Shown here: piece after piece, positions 1-7,234 of the stretch
Numbering within the stretch: the first letter of the stretch is position 1
Layout: each line of letters begins with the position of its first letter
NCBI GenBank assembly: GCA_946480675.1
Contig: CAMLKS010000060.1
Coordinates: 1 to 9,969, forward strand
Source of the DNA: an uncultured Bacteroidota bacterium
GTDB lineage: Bacteria > Bacteroidota > Bacteroidia > Chitinophagales > Chitinophagaceae
DNA length: 9,969 nucleotides
Reading direction: 5' to 3'
Notes under the pieces: generated by a model
Database searches by the model: none
Told to the model about the DNA's origin: nothing
What the model saw: only the letters and a program-made list of their open reading frames with translations
Translations under genes and position numbers: made by a program

Positions 1-1011
1 CTGGATTCATTTTACAAGATACAAACGCGTGTAGGCTTTAACGGCAGCGTGCTGGTGGGTTATAAAGGAAAGATACTGTATGAACGCTATTATGGCACTG
101 CCAACCGCGAGCAAGGGCAACCGCTGAATGTGAACAGCGCATCGCAACTGGCATCTGTATCTAAAACATTTACGGCGGGCGCTATACTGTTACTGCACCA
201 ACATAAGTATATCAACATTGATGAGAAAGTAAGTACCTATATTGCTAACTTCCCTTACCCGGATGTAACGGTGAAAATGTTGCTAAACCATCGTTCCGGT
301 ATACCAGACTATATAAAATGGGTGCCTGCTTACAGGAAAGACCATCGCACCCCAATGACCAATGCAGATGTGATCGAAATGTTTGCCAAGTACAAACCGC
401 GACAGGAGTTCAGATCCAATACCCGCTTCAAATACTGTAACAGTAATTATGCAATACTGGCTTCCATTATAGAGACCGTTACAGAAATGTCGTATGCAGA
501 CTTCATGAGCAAATACATCTTTCAACCGCTGGGTATGAAAAACACCTTTGCCTACAACCCTGCAAAGGGCTACCCTGCCGGCACTGCTATGAGCTATAAA
601 TATAATTGGGTGCGCGAGCCGGATATGTTTGCCGATGGTGTGCAGGGTGATAAAGGCATCTACAGCACGGTACAGGACATGTACCGCTGGGACCAGTCCT
701 TTTACAATAACACAATATTGAGCAATGAAACTATAGAGCTGGCATACGGTCCTTGCTCTTTTGAGAAACCGGGGGTAAAGAACTATGGCCTTGGCTGGCG
801 CATGCTGTGCTATCCTGATGGCGATAAGATCATTTACCACAACGGCTGGTGGCATGGCAACAACACGGTATTCTATCGCTTTATACAAGACAATTTTACC
901 ATCATTATACTAGGCAATAAATACAATAACAATATCTACCGACAGGCACCTATCATTTACAGCATCCTAAAAAACACATCGCCGGATAAAGGCTTTGACA
1001 CAGAAGGGTAG
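1..1011 (+). CDS. Serine hydrolase, beta-lactamase family (class C / AmpC-like fold), 5' end missing
   Basis: The reading frame is open from the first base (LDSFYKIQTRVGFNGSVLV...) and ends at TAG 1009-1011, so 336 codons of a gene that begins outside the window are seen. The GTG at 49 is internal: the residues before it belong to the usual first strand of this fold, a 'FNGSVLVGYKGKILYE' type segment. Counting from base 1, the catalytic SxxK motif is S52-V-S-K55 (bases 154-165), with S52 the expected nucleophile. The Tyr motif is Y145-C-N147 (433-441), and H280-N-G282 (838-846) sits where KTG/HxG-type motifs occur. This is the full catalytic set of the COG1680 family, which covers DD-peptidases, esterases and class C beta-lactamases. 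The substrate cannot be told from sequence. Family members are usually exported, but the signal peptide region is not visible here. A strong terminator follows 20 bases after the stop, so this gene ends its transcript. Confidence 0.93.
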   Translation: MDSFYKIQTRVGFNGSVLVGYKGKILYERYYGTANREQGQPLNVNSASQLASVSKTFTAGAILLLHQHKYINIDEKVSTYIANFPYPDVTVKMLLNHRSGIPDYIKWVPAYRKDHRTPMTNADVIEMFAKYKPRQEFRSNTRFKYCNSNYAILASIIETVTEMSYADFMSKYIFQPLGMKNTFAYNPAKGYPAGTAMSYKYNWVREPDMFADGVQGDKGIYSTVQDMYRWDQSFYNNTILSNETIELAYGPCSFEKPGVKNYGLGWRMLCYPDGDKIIYHNGWWHGNNTVFYRFIQDNFTIIILGNKYNNNIYRQAPIIYSILKNTSPDKGFDTEG

Positions 1012-1031
1012 ACGTTAAAAAATATATAAAC

Positions 1032-1066
1032 AACGGCGCAACAATAAACAGGTTGCGCCGTTTTTT
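1032..1066 (+). terminator. Rho-independent terminator after the serine hydrolase gene
   Basis: An 11-base perfect stem (AACGGCGCAAC at 1032-1042 with GTTGCGCCGTT at 1052-1062) encloses a 9-base loop and runs into six T residues (1061-1066). It follows the TAG stop by 20 bases. It ends only 14 bases before the ATG of the next gene, so that gene's promoter must overlap it or some transcripts must read through. Confidence 0.9.
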
Positions 1067-1080
1067 GCTTTATTTATATC

Positions 1081-3522
1081 ATGGAAAGACCCCTGCTTTT
1101 CTTACTGTTTTTAGCCTGCACATTACAGGCCACTGCGCAAACCGTTAGCGGCACTGTAGCAGACGCTGAAACCAGACGTGCCTTACCCTTTGCTACCATC
1201 AGGCAAGGTGATACGAAACAAGGCATTGTATCAGATATCAATGGCAAATTCTCGTTTCAGTTATTATCGGGAATTAACACACTGCATATAAGCTATGTAG
1301 GGTATGAAAGCAAGCGGGTGAATGTGGTGGGTATCGATACCATCTTCCTGGCACCCGCATCTGCTGTTACAGAAGAAGTGATTATTCGTCCGCCATATGA
1401 AAAGATAAAGCGCATTGTAAATACTGCCATCCGCAATAAGGATAATAACAACCCGGATAAGTATACACAATATGCGTATGAAATATACTATAAAATGTAT
1501 GTGGACCTATTGCCTAATCCCGGCGCTATCAAAGCAAAGAATAGTAAACCTGTAACGCTATCTGATAGTGACCGCAGGCTGGCAGATTCAATGATAGCTG
1601 CCTCGCGCAAGGAAATGGACTCCCTCCGGAATAGTACGCATATCATCTTTTCTGAAACCTATAGTGAAGTAGCTTTTGAGCGCCCCGCCAAACGACAAGA
1701 AAATGTACTGGCATCCCGTTTTTCAGGTTTTAGGAAAACCATTTTTACCAATATCATTACCGGTGTACTACCTTTCCATGCCTACGACGATTATATAAAG
1801 CTGAATGCGACAGACTATGTAAGCCCTTTATCGAATGGCTGGCAAAGCCGCTACCAGTTTGACCTGGCGGATGAGATACTGGAAGGCAGCGATACCATAT
1901 TCATATTGAAGTATAAACCTAAAAAGAATGTCACCTTTAAAGCGCTGACGGGTATTCTGTACATCCATAGTAATGGTTATGCCATATCGCACATCACGGC
2001 TACTACTCCTGATACCGGTGATGGCCGCACCTTTAAAATGCAACAAATATATCGGCACGTGAACGGCAAGTGGTTTCCCCGAGAATTGAATTACGACTTC
2101 ATCTTTAAAAAATACCCGTTACCCGAACTGGGCATGGTATGGTCTGGCCACTCTATTATCGATTCGGTATCTTTTGATGGTAGCCGCGGCATTCGTTTCG
2201 ACAAAGCGCACTCGGTGAAACTGCATGACTCTGTAGACCTGCGTACAGATGCGGAATGGGCACGCTACCGGTTTGAAGATGTATCGAAGAAAGAACTGAA
2301 TACTTATGTATTGATGGATAGCGCAATGGCGGAAACAGGCATTGATAAATTCTTTAGTAATGCTACCAATATTGCCATTGGCCGCATACCTATCAAGTTT
2401 ATCGACCTGGACCTTACAAGGCTCATAGCCTATAATACATATGAAGGTACAAGACTGGGACTGGGGCTTTATACTAACGACCGCATTTCCAAATACTTTA
2501 GTGCAGGTGGCTGGTTTGGTTATGGCTTTAAAGATAAGGTGATGAAATATGGTGGCTCTGTCCGCCTATTCCCTACCGGCAAAAAAGAACACTGGATAGA
2601 ACTGGCTTACCAGAATAACTATCGCAATACAGGCAATGTAAACATTCACCCGGAAGTAGACAGGCAGACACTGCAAACATGGTTGCTGGCTAAGGTAGAC
2701 AGGATAGAAGAATTTAGCGCGGCTGCACATGGCAGGCTGGGGTATTACGAACTGGAACTGCGGGGAAAGAAGCAAACCCTGACACCGCAATATGCTTACA
2801 GTTTCAATGAAGCGAGGGCCAATGGTAAGTATGATGTAACAGAGGGTTCTTTAAACCTGCGCTATGCTTACGGCGAAAAACGCACACCGTTTGCTGGCTA
2901 CTATTTTGCAGCAGGTACCAAGTATCCCATCATCTATTTACAGCTATCGGCAGGAAAAGTAGAAAGTGGCACCTATAGTACCAACTATATGAAAGCAATA
3001 GCTGCAGTTACTTATAATGTACACATTAACAGGTGGGGCAAGGATAACTTCAAACTGATGGGCGGCATCATACAAACAGATAATGATAAAGCATTGCCAC
3101 AGTCGCTATTGCTGGCGGGTAATGGCTACAGGCTTAAAAATGATTTCCAGTTTTATGCATGGGGTGGCTTTCTTACCATGCTACCCTACAGTTATTTCAG
3201 CGACAGGTTTGGCAGCCTCATGTATCGTCACGATTTCGACAGGTATTTTTACAACACCAAATTCAGCAAGCCTTACCTGAGCCTTGCGCATAATATGCTA
3301 TATGGCACACTCAACAAAGCCAATATGGCTGCTAACCCCGGCATCATAGCACCAAGAGACGGGTATCATGAATCAGGCTTATTGCTCAATCAACTGCTAC
3401 GTGTTGATTACCTGAACCTTGCTTACATCAATCTGAACGCAGGCGTATATTACCACTGGGCACCTAAGTATGACTGGAAAGCCAATGGCAGATTTGTAGT
3501 AGGGCTTTCAGTTTCATTTTAA
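1081..3522 (+). CDS. DUF5686 / carboxypeptidase-regulatory-like domain outer-membrane protein
   Basis: This 813-residue protein begins with a clear signal peptide (residues 1-20, hydrophobic LLFLLFLACTLQA, probable cut after ATAQ), which fixes the ATG at 1081 as the start. Residues about 21-85 form a carboxypeptidase-regulatory-like beta-sandwich (VSGTVADAETRRALPFATI, then DINGKFSF and LHISYVGYES), the same module found at the N-terminus of SusC-type proteins. Residues about 100-430 are the periplasmic part typical of DUF5686. From about 430 to the end there are alternating beta-strand-like segments rich in Tyr, Gly and Trp, and the chain ends in VVGLSVSF; a terminal Phe is the usual outer-membrane barrel insertion signal. 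Length and domain order fit the family, whose function is not established. Inference: an outer-membrane barrel protein, not a carboxypeptidase, since no catalytic domain is present. No ribosome binding site is visible. The gene appears to be a single unit between two terminators. Confidence 0.9.
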   Translation: MERPLLFLLFLACTLQATAQTVSGTVADAETRRALPFATIRQGDTKQGIVSDINGKFSFQLLSGINTLHISYVGYESKRVNVVGIDTIFLAPASAVTEEVIIRPPYEKIKRIVNTAIRNKDNNNPDKYTQYAYEIYYKMYVDLLPNPGAIKAKNSKPVTLSDSDRRLADSMIAASRKEMDSLRNSTHIIFSETYSEVAFERPAKRQENVLASRFSGFRKTIFTNIITGVLPFHAYDDYIKLNATDYVSPLSNGWQSRYQFDLADEILEGSDTIFILKYKPKKNVTFKALTGILYIHSNGYAISHITATTPDTGDGRTFKMQQIYRHVNGKWFPRELNYDFIFKKYPLPELGMVWSGHSIIDSVSFDGSRGIRFDKAHSVKLHDSVDLRTDAEWARYRFEDVSKKELNTYVLMDSAMAETGIDKFFSNATNIAIGRIPIKFIDLDLTRLIAYNTYEGTRLGLGLYTNDRISKYFSAGGWFGYGFKDKVMKYGGSVRLFPTGKKEHWIELAYQNNYRNTGNVNIHPEVDRQTLQTWLLAKVDRIEEFSAAAHGRLGYYELELRGKKQTLTPQYAYSFNEARANGKYDVTEGSLNLRYAYGEKRTPFAGYYFAAGTKYPIIYLQLSAGKVESGTYSTNYMKAIAAVTYNVHINRWGKDNFKLMGGIIQTDNDKALPQSLLLAGNGYRLKNDFQFYAWGGFLTMLPYSYFSDRFGSLMYRHDFDRYFYNTKFSKPYLSLAHNMLYGTLNKANMAANPGIIAPRDGYHESGLLLNQLLRVDYLNLAYINLNAGVYYHWAPKYDWKANGRFVVGLSVSF

Positions 3523-3527
3523 TAGCA

Positions 3528-3572
3528 TATATAAAGCAAAAGCCCCGCAATGCGGGGCCTTTGCTTTATATA
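3528..3572. terminator. Bidirectional intrinsic terminator between convergent DUF5686 gene and guaB
   Basis: Two 21-base arms (3528-3548 and 3552-3572) are complementary except for one A-C mismatch (3541 against 3559) and flank the 3-base loop AAT. The core is GCCCCGC/GCGGGGC, with A-rich sequence on one outer side and T-rich on the other, so the hairpin works in either direction. It starts 6 bases after the TAA of the + gene and lies 12 bases beyond the TAG of guaB on the - strand, so it serves both genes. Confidence 0.93.
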
Positions 3573-3584
3573 CTTTTCAAGAAA

Positions 3585-5054
3585 CTACCTGCTATAGTTA
3601 GGCGCTTCTTTCGTTATCACGATATCGTGCGGGTGGCTTTCCGCCATACTTGCAGATGTGATGCGGATGAACTGCGCTTCTTCATGCAGTGTTTTGATGT
3701 CGCGAGCACCGGTATAACCCATACCTGCACGCAGGCCGCCTACAAACTGCTGCACCACTTCATTCAGGCTACCTTTGTATGGCACACGGCCTACAATGCC
3801 TTCGGGAACGAGCTTCTTTATGTCTGCTTCCATATCCTGGAAGTAACGGTCTTTAGAACCTTCCTGCATCGCCTCTACGCTACCCATACCACGATAAGAC
3901 TTGAACTTACGGCCTTCGTAAATGATGGTTTCACCAGGGCTTTCTTCCGTACCGGCGAAGATAGAACCCGCCATCACGCTGGATGCACCGGCCACGATGG
4001 CTTTCACCATATCACCCGTGTAACGGATACCGCCATCTGCGATAACAGGTACACCACGTTTTTTCAATACAGAGGCTGCCTCCATGATAGCGGTAAGCTG
4101 CGGGGCACCTGCACCTGTTACTACCCGCGTAGTACAGATAGAACCCGGCCCTACACCTACTTTTACTGCATCGGCACCTGCATCGGCCAGTGCTTTAGCA
4201 CCGGCAGCAGTAGCTATATTACCTGCTATTACAGGCAGTGTTTTAAATGTTTTCTTCACCAGCTTCACCATATCTACCACACCTTTAGAGTGGCCATGCG
4301 CGCTATCCAGCGTTATCACATCCACACCGGCAGTCAGCAGCGCTTCTACACGTTGCAGCGTATCGGCAGTGATGCCAACAGCAGCACCTGCCAGCAGGCG
4401 GCCCAGTTGGTCTTTGTTAGAATTAGGATGGCTTTTCAGTTGGATGATATCGCGGAAGGTAATAAGACCTATCAGCTTGCCTTTCTTATCTACTATCGGC
4501 AGCTTCTCGATTTTATACTGTTCCAGTATTGTTTCTGCCTTCGCCATGCTGGTGCCGGCAGCTGCAGTTACCAGATTTTCCGTGGTCATTACGTCTTTTA
4601 TCTTCTTCTTGATATTCTTTTCAAAGCGCATGTCGCGGTTAGTAAGAATACCCACCAGCAGATTGTTTGCATCTACTATGGGGATACCACCTATTTTATT
4701 GTCGCGCATTAGCTTCAGGGCATCGCCTACCGTAGCTTCGGGAGAAAGCGTTATCGGGTCTACGATAAGGCCGCTTTCGCTGCGTTTTACTTTACGCACC
4801 TGCTCAGCCTGGCGTTCGATGCTCATATTTTTATGCAGCATACCGATTCCACCCTCACGGGCCAAAGCTATCGCCAACGGGGCTTCCGTTACAGTATCCA
4901 TTGCGGCAGATACCATAGGAATGTTCAGCTTAATGTCTTTTGTGAGTTGTGTTACAGTACTTACTTCTCTAGGAAGGACTTCAGAGTAGGCCGGCACAAG
5001 GAGTACATCATCAAATGTAAGGCCTTCGCCGTAGAACTTAGATTTTGCAGCCAT
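3585..5054 (-). CDS. guaB: IMP dehydrogenase (inosine-5'-monophosphate dehydrogenase)
   Basis: The enzyme oxidises IMP to XMP with NAD+, the committed step of guanine nucleotide synthesis, in the cytoplasm. From the ATG at 5054 the product is 489 residues, normal for bacterial GuaB. The N-terminus [21 protein letters not shown] opens the TIM barrel. Two CBS domains lie at about residues 95-210. The catalytic loop GPGSICTTR carries the nucleophile Cys307. The phosphate-binding segment ([12 protein letters not shown]), YRGMGS and the flap Arg403-Tyr404 (KDRYFQ) are all present, so the enzyme should be active. A TTG two codons upstream (5060) is in frame, but it overlaps the likely promoter element, and [16 protein letters not shown] is the usual beginning, so ATG is preferred. 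The gene stands alone, divergent from the PaaK-like gene and convergent with the DUF5686 gene. Confidence 0.98.
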   Translation of the reverse strand: MAAKSKFYGEGLTFDDVLLVPAYSEVLPREVSTVTQLTKDIKLNIPMVSAAMDTVTEAPLAIALAREGGIGMLHKNMSIERQAEQVRKVKRSESGLIVDPITLSPEATVGDALKLMRDNKIGGIPIVDANNLLVGILTNRDMRFEKNIKKKIKDVMTTENLVTAAAGTSMAKAETILEQYKIEKLPIVDKKGKLIGLITFRDIIQLKSHPNSNKDQLGRLLAGAAVGITADTLQRVEALLTAGVDVITLDSAHGHSKGVVDMVKLVKKTFKTLPVIAGNIATAAGAKALADAGADAVKVGVGPGSICTTRVVTGAGAPQLTAIMEAASVLKKRGVPVIADGGIRYTGDMVKAIVAGASSVMAGSIFAGTEESPGETIIYEGRKFKSYRGMGSVEAMQEGSKDRYFQDMEADIKKLVPEGIVGRVPYKGSLNEVVQQFVGGLRAGMGYTGARDIKTLHEEAQFIRITSASMAESHPHDIVITKEAPNYSR

Positions 5055-5057
5055 GTG

Positions 5058-5065
5058 CAAAGATA
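5058..5065 (-). promoter_or_regulatory. Likely guaB promoter -7 element (TAnnTTTG type)
   Basis: On the - strand the sequence reads TATCTTTG, then CAC, then the guaB ATG. It matches the Bacteroidota sigma-A -7 consensus TAnnTTTG exactly. The expected -33 TTTG is not at the usual 19-21 base spacing: only a T-run (5086-5090) lies there, while true TTTG copies lie 8 and 27 bases upstream. The element sits so close to the ATG that transcription would begin at or next to the start codon. Confidence 0.5.
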
Positions 5066-5204
5066 ATGCAAGACAAATGAATTTTAAAAATGCAAATCAA
5101 TAAAGCGCGTCAATAGGTATATAAACCCGCCACAGCAGCGCATTACAGCCTGCAAAATTTTGAACTATCTATAATAAAAGCTATCGTACAACATGAAAAT
5201 TTGT

Positions 5205-5219
5205 ACTTTTCACAAAAGT
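5205..5219. repeat. Short inverted repeat in the guaB / PaaK-like divergent spacer
   Basis: ACTTTT-CAC-AAAAGT is a perfect 6-base inverted repeat with a 3-base centre, ending 7 bases before the GTG start of the PaaK-like gene. It overlaps a TACTTTTC (5204-5211) that matches TAnnTTTG at seven of eight positions. It could be an operator over the promoter or leader, but a 6-base A/T-rich repeat can arise by chance. The rest of this 172-base spacer shows no gene or RNA that I can recognise. Confidence 0.25.
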
Positions 5220-5226
5220 TTACCCG

Positions 5227-6531
5227 GTGCAATTTCATCCTACATTGGCTTTTGAGCCGTTACATAAACAAAGTGAATGGCAGCAGTCTGCATTGCAGGA
5301 ACTGCTGAAATACCTGAAGGCCCACTCTCCATTCTACCAGCGATTGTTCAAAGAACATAATATTGATATACGCAATATTAAAACGCTGCAGGATATGAAA
5401 TACCTGCCTACCACCACCAAGAGCGATATGCAGGAGCACAATTGGGATTTTCTGTGTGTAACAACTGATAAAATAAAAGAGTACACCGCCACATCGGGCA
5501 CACTGGGCAGGCCGGTATCTATAGCGCTTACGGAGAACGACCTGCAAAGGCTGGCCTATAATGAACAACAATCGTTCCTTACAGCCGATGGCAAGCCGGA
5601 AGATTGTTATCAACTGATGCTGACGCTGGACCGCCAGTTTATGGCCGGTATCGCTTACTACCAGGGCATACGCAAACTGGGGGCGGCATTGGTACGTACA
5701 GGGCCGGGATTGCCTGCTATGCAGTGGGATACCATCTTTCGCTTGCAGAGCAATAGCATTGTAGCCGTGCCCTCTTTTATGCTGAAGATGATAGAATATG
5801 CTAAAGAACATGGCATAGACCTGCACCATACCCCCGTGAAGAAAGCCGTATGCATAGGTGAAAGCCTGAGGCAAGGCGATTTTGAACTGAATACCTTGGG
5901 GCAGAACATTCATAAAGAATGGCCGATACACTTATACAGCACTTATGCCTCTACCGAAATGCAAACGGCTTTTACCGAATGTGGCGCAGGCATGGGTGGG
6001 CACCAAACCCCAGACCTGATAATATTGGAAATACTGGACGATGAAGGCAACCCGCTACATAGCAATCAATATGGCGAAGTAGCCATAACTACCCTCGGCG
6101 TAGAAGGGATGCCGCTATTACGATACCGCACAGGGGATATATGCACCTTTTACGAAACCCAATGCAGCTGCGGCAGGTATTCGCGCCGCCTGAGCCCAGT
6201 GTTGGGGCGCAAGCAACAGATGATAAAATACAAGGGCACGACCCTTTATCCACCTGCGATATTTGATATACTGAACAGCATACCTTTTATAAAGGAATAT
6301 GTGGTAGAAGTATTTACCAATAACATAGGCACTGACGAGTTGAAACTGCACATTAACACCCCCCTTTCCGTAGATGATTGTGAGCATAAGCTTCGTCCTT
6401 TATTACAGTCTAAATTACGGGTAGCCCCGCTACTGCACTTCCACTCGGGTAGCGAAATGCAGCAAATGCAGTTCCCCGCCAATAGCAGGAAACAAGTGCG
6501 TTTTATAGACAACAGGGTGACTGCCCTTTAA
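5227..6531 (+). CDS. Phenylacetate-CoA ligase-like (PaaK / F390 synthetase family) adenylate-forming enzyme
   Basis: A 434-residue member of the ANL superfamily, the usual length for PaaK-like proteins. These enzymes activate a carboxylic acid with ATP to an acyl-adenylate and usually pass it to CoA. Visible motifs are the ATP loop Y86-TATSGTLGRP96; the aromatic/acid motif Y240-ASTE244; the ribose-binding YRTGD304; the hinge region GRKQQMIKYKG (327-337); and a C-terminal lysine at 422 (ANSRKQVRF), where the catalytic lysine is expected. C252, H259, C313 and C315 (ECGAGMGGH, CSCGR) are placed as for a structural zinc site; that is an inference. The GTG at 5227 is used because a TGA at 5194 closes the frame upstream and the N-terminal helix (LQELLKYLKAHSPFYQRLF) is complete from there. 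No other phenylacetate degradation genes are nearby, so the true substrate is unknown and paaK is not assigned. It has no terminator before the next gene. Confidence 0.9.
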   Translation: MQFHPTLAFEPLHKQSEWQQSALQELLKYLKAHSPFYQRLFKEHNIDIRNIKTLQDMKYLPTTTKSDMQEHNWDFLCVTTDKIKEYTATSGTLGRPVSIALTENDLQRLAYNEQQSFLTADGKPEDCYQLMLTLDRQFMAGIAYYQGIRKLGAALVRTGPGLPAMQWDTIFRLQSNSIVAVPSFMLKMIEYAKEHGIDLHHTPVKKAVCIGESLRQGDFELNTLGQNIHKEWPIHLYSTYASTEMQTAFTECGAGMGGHQTPDLIILEILDDEGNPLHSNQYGEVAITTLGVEGMPLLRYRTGDICTFYETQCSCGRYSRRLSPVLGRKQQMIKYKGTTLYPPAIFDILNSIPFIKEYVVEVFTNNIGTDELKLHINTPLSVDDCEHKLRPLLQSKLRVAPLLHFHSGSEMQQMQFPANSRKQVRFIDNRVTAL

Positions 6532-6583
6532 AATTAAACTGTGAGTTGGCATTACTTTTTAAGTCCTTCATAAACCATTAACT

Positions 6584-7159
6584 ATGTTGTTTATGAAAAA
6601 GACTATTGTCAACACACTCCTACTTGCTGCATTACTGTCGGCTGCTTCATGCGGCAACAACAATGAAACGGACAGTAAAGAAGTGGCCGAAGAACAAAAC
6701 GAGGCCAAACTGGATGATACAAATCTTGAAAAAGACGCTGAATTTGCCGTAGCTGCTGCCGATGGTGGAATGATGGAAGTAGAGCTGGGCAAGCTTGCCG
6801 CTACGAATGCCGCATCTGCACAGGTAAAAGAGTTTGCACAAGGCATGGTTGCCGACCACAGCCAGGCAAATGAAGAGCTGAAATCACTGGCGGCTTCTAA
6901 AAACATCGCATTGCCGGCTACACTTAGCGAAGACAAGCAGAAGAAAGTAAACGAACTGGCAGAAAAGAAAGGTGCTGATTTTGATAAAGCTTATATGGAC
7001 TTTATGGTAGATGACCATGAAGAAGATATTAAAAAGTTTCAGGACGAAGCGGATAATGGCAACGATGCTGAGATAAAAGGCTGGGCATCGGGCAAAGTAC
7101 CGGTATTGCAGCACCACCTGGAAATGGCCAAGACAACCCGTGATGCTGTAAAAAAATAA
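6584..7159 (+). CDS. DUF4142 domain lipoprotein
   Basis: The product is 191 residues from ATG 6584, or 188 from the in-frame ATG at 6593 (MKKTIVNTLLLAALLSAASC), which is the more typical lipoprotein beginning; the sequence does not settle the choice. A short positively charged stretch and hydrophobic segment lead to a lipobox-like LSAASC with Cys23, followed by an acidic linker (residues 24-50), so the protein should be lipid-anchored in the envelope. Residues about 50-188 form the DUF4142 domain, a predicted ferritin-like helical bundle. Its recurrent histidine motifs are seen: VADH92, MVDDH145 and VLQH177-H178. Its biochemical role is not known, although related proteins are common in Bacteroidota and Proteobacteria. 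It lies 52 bases after the PaaK-like gene with no terminator between, so read-through is possible. A shared function is not implied. Confidence 0.92.
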   Translation: MLFMKKTIVNTLLLAALLSAASCGNNNETDSKEVAEEQNEAKLDDTNLEKDAEFAVAAADGGMMEVELGKLAATNAASAQVKEFAQGMVADHSQANEELKSLAASKNIALPATLSEDKQKKVNELAEKKGADFDKAYMDFMVDDHEEDIKKFQDEADNGNDAEIKGWASGKVPVLQHHLEMAKTTRDAVKK

Positions 7160-7186
7160 CAGCAAGCTTTCTATATATGCACAGAA

Positions 7187-7215
7187 AAAAGGCGACAGAT
7201 ATTCTGCCGCCTTTT
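7187..7215. terminator. Bidirectional intrinsic terminator between DUF4142 gene and rny
   Basis: AAAAGGCGACAG (7187-7198) pairs with CTGCCGCCTTTT (7204-7215) with one A-C mismatch and a 5-base loop ATATT. The A-run on the left and T-run on the right make it usable from both strands. It lies 27 bases after the DUF4142 stop and 19 bases beyond the rny stop. Confidence 0.85.
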
Positions 7216-7234
7216 CTTATGAGTATTATTGCTG

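Noticed and set aside
283..888. A 201-codon - strand frame opposite the serine hydrolase
   Set aside because: It is a shadow of a gene with all its catalytic motifs and has no plausible family or start signal of its own.
4084..4989. A 301-codon open frame on the + strand opposite guaB, and a 383-codon one at 3561-4712
   Set aside because: Both are antisense to a certain IMP dehydrogenase. Their products are compositionally odd (Ser/Ala/Thr-rich or His/Cys/Tyr-rich) and match no family I know. They result from the codon bias of guaB.
5055..5060. TTG at 5060 as the guaB start, adding two residues
   Set aside because: It lies on top of the TATCTTTG box, and the ATG at 5054 gives the usual [16 protein letters not shown] beginning.
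5170..5175. A perfect TATAAT upstream of the PaaK-like gene
   Set aside because: Bacteroidota sigma-A promoters use TAnnTTTG rather than TATAAT, there is no matching -35 sequence, and the spacer is A/T-rich.
5260..5931. A 223-codon - strand frame opposite the PaaK-like gene
   Set aside because: It is antisense to a complete ANL enzyme, with low-complexity composition and no recognisable domain.
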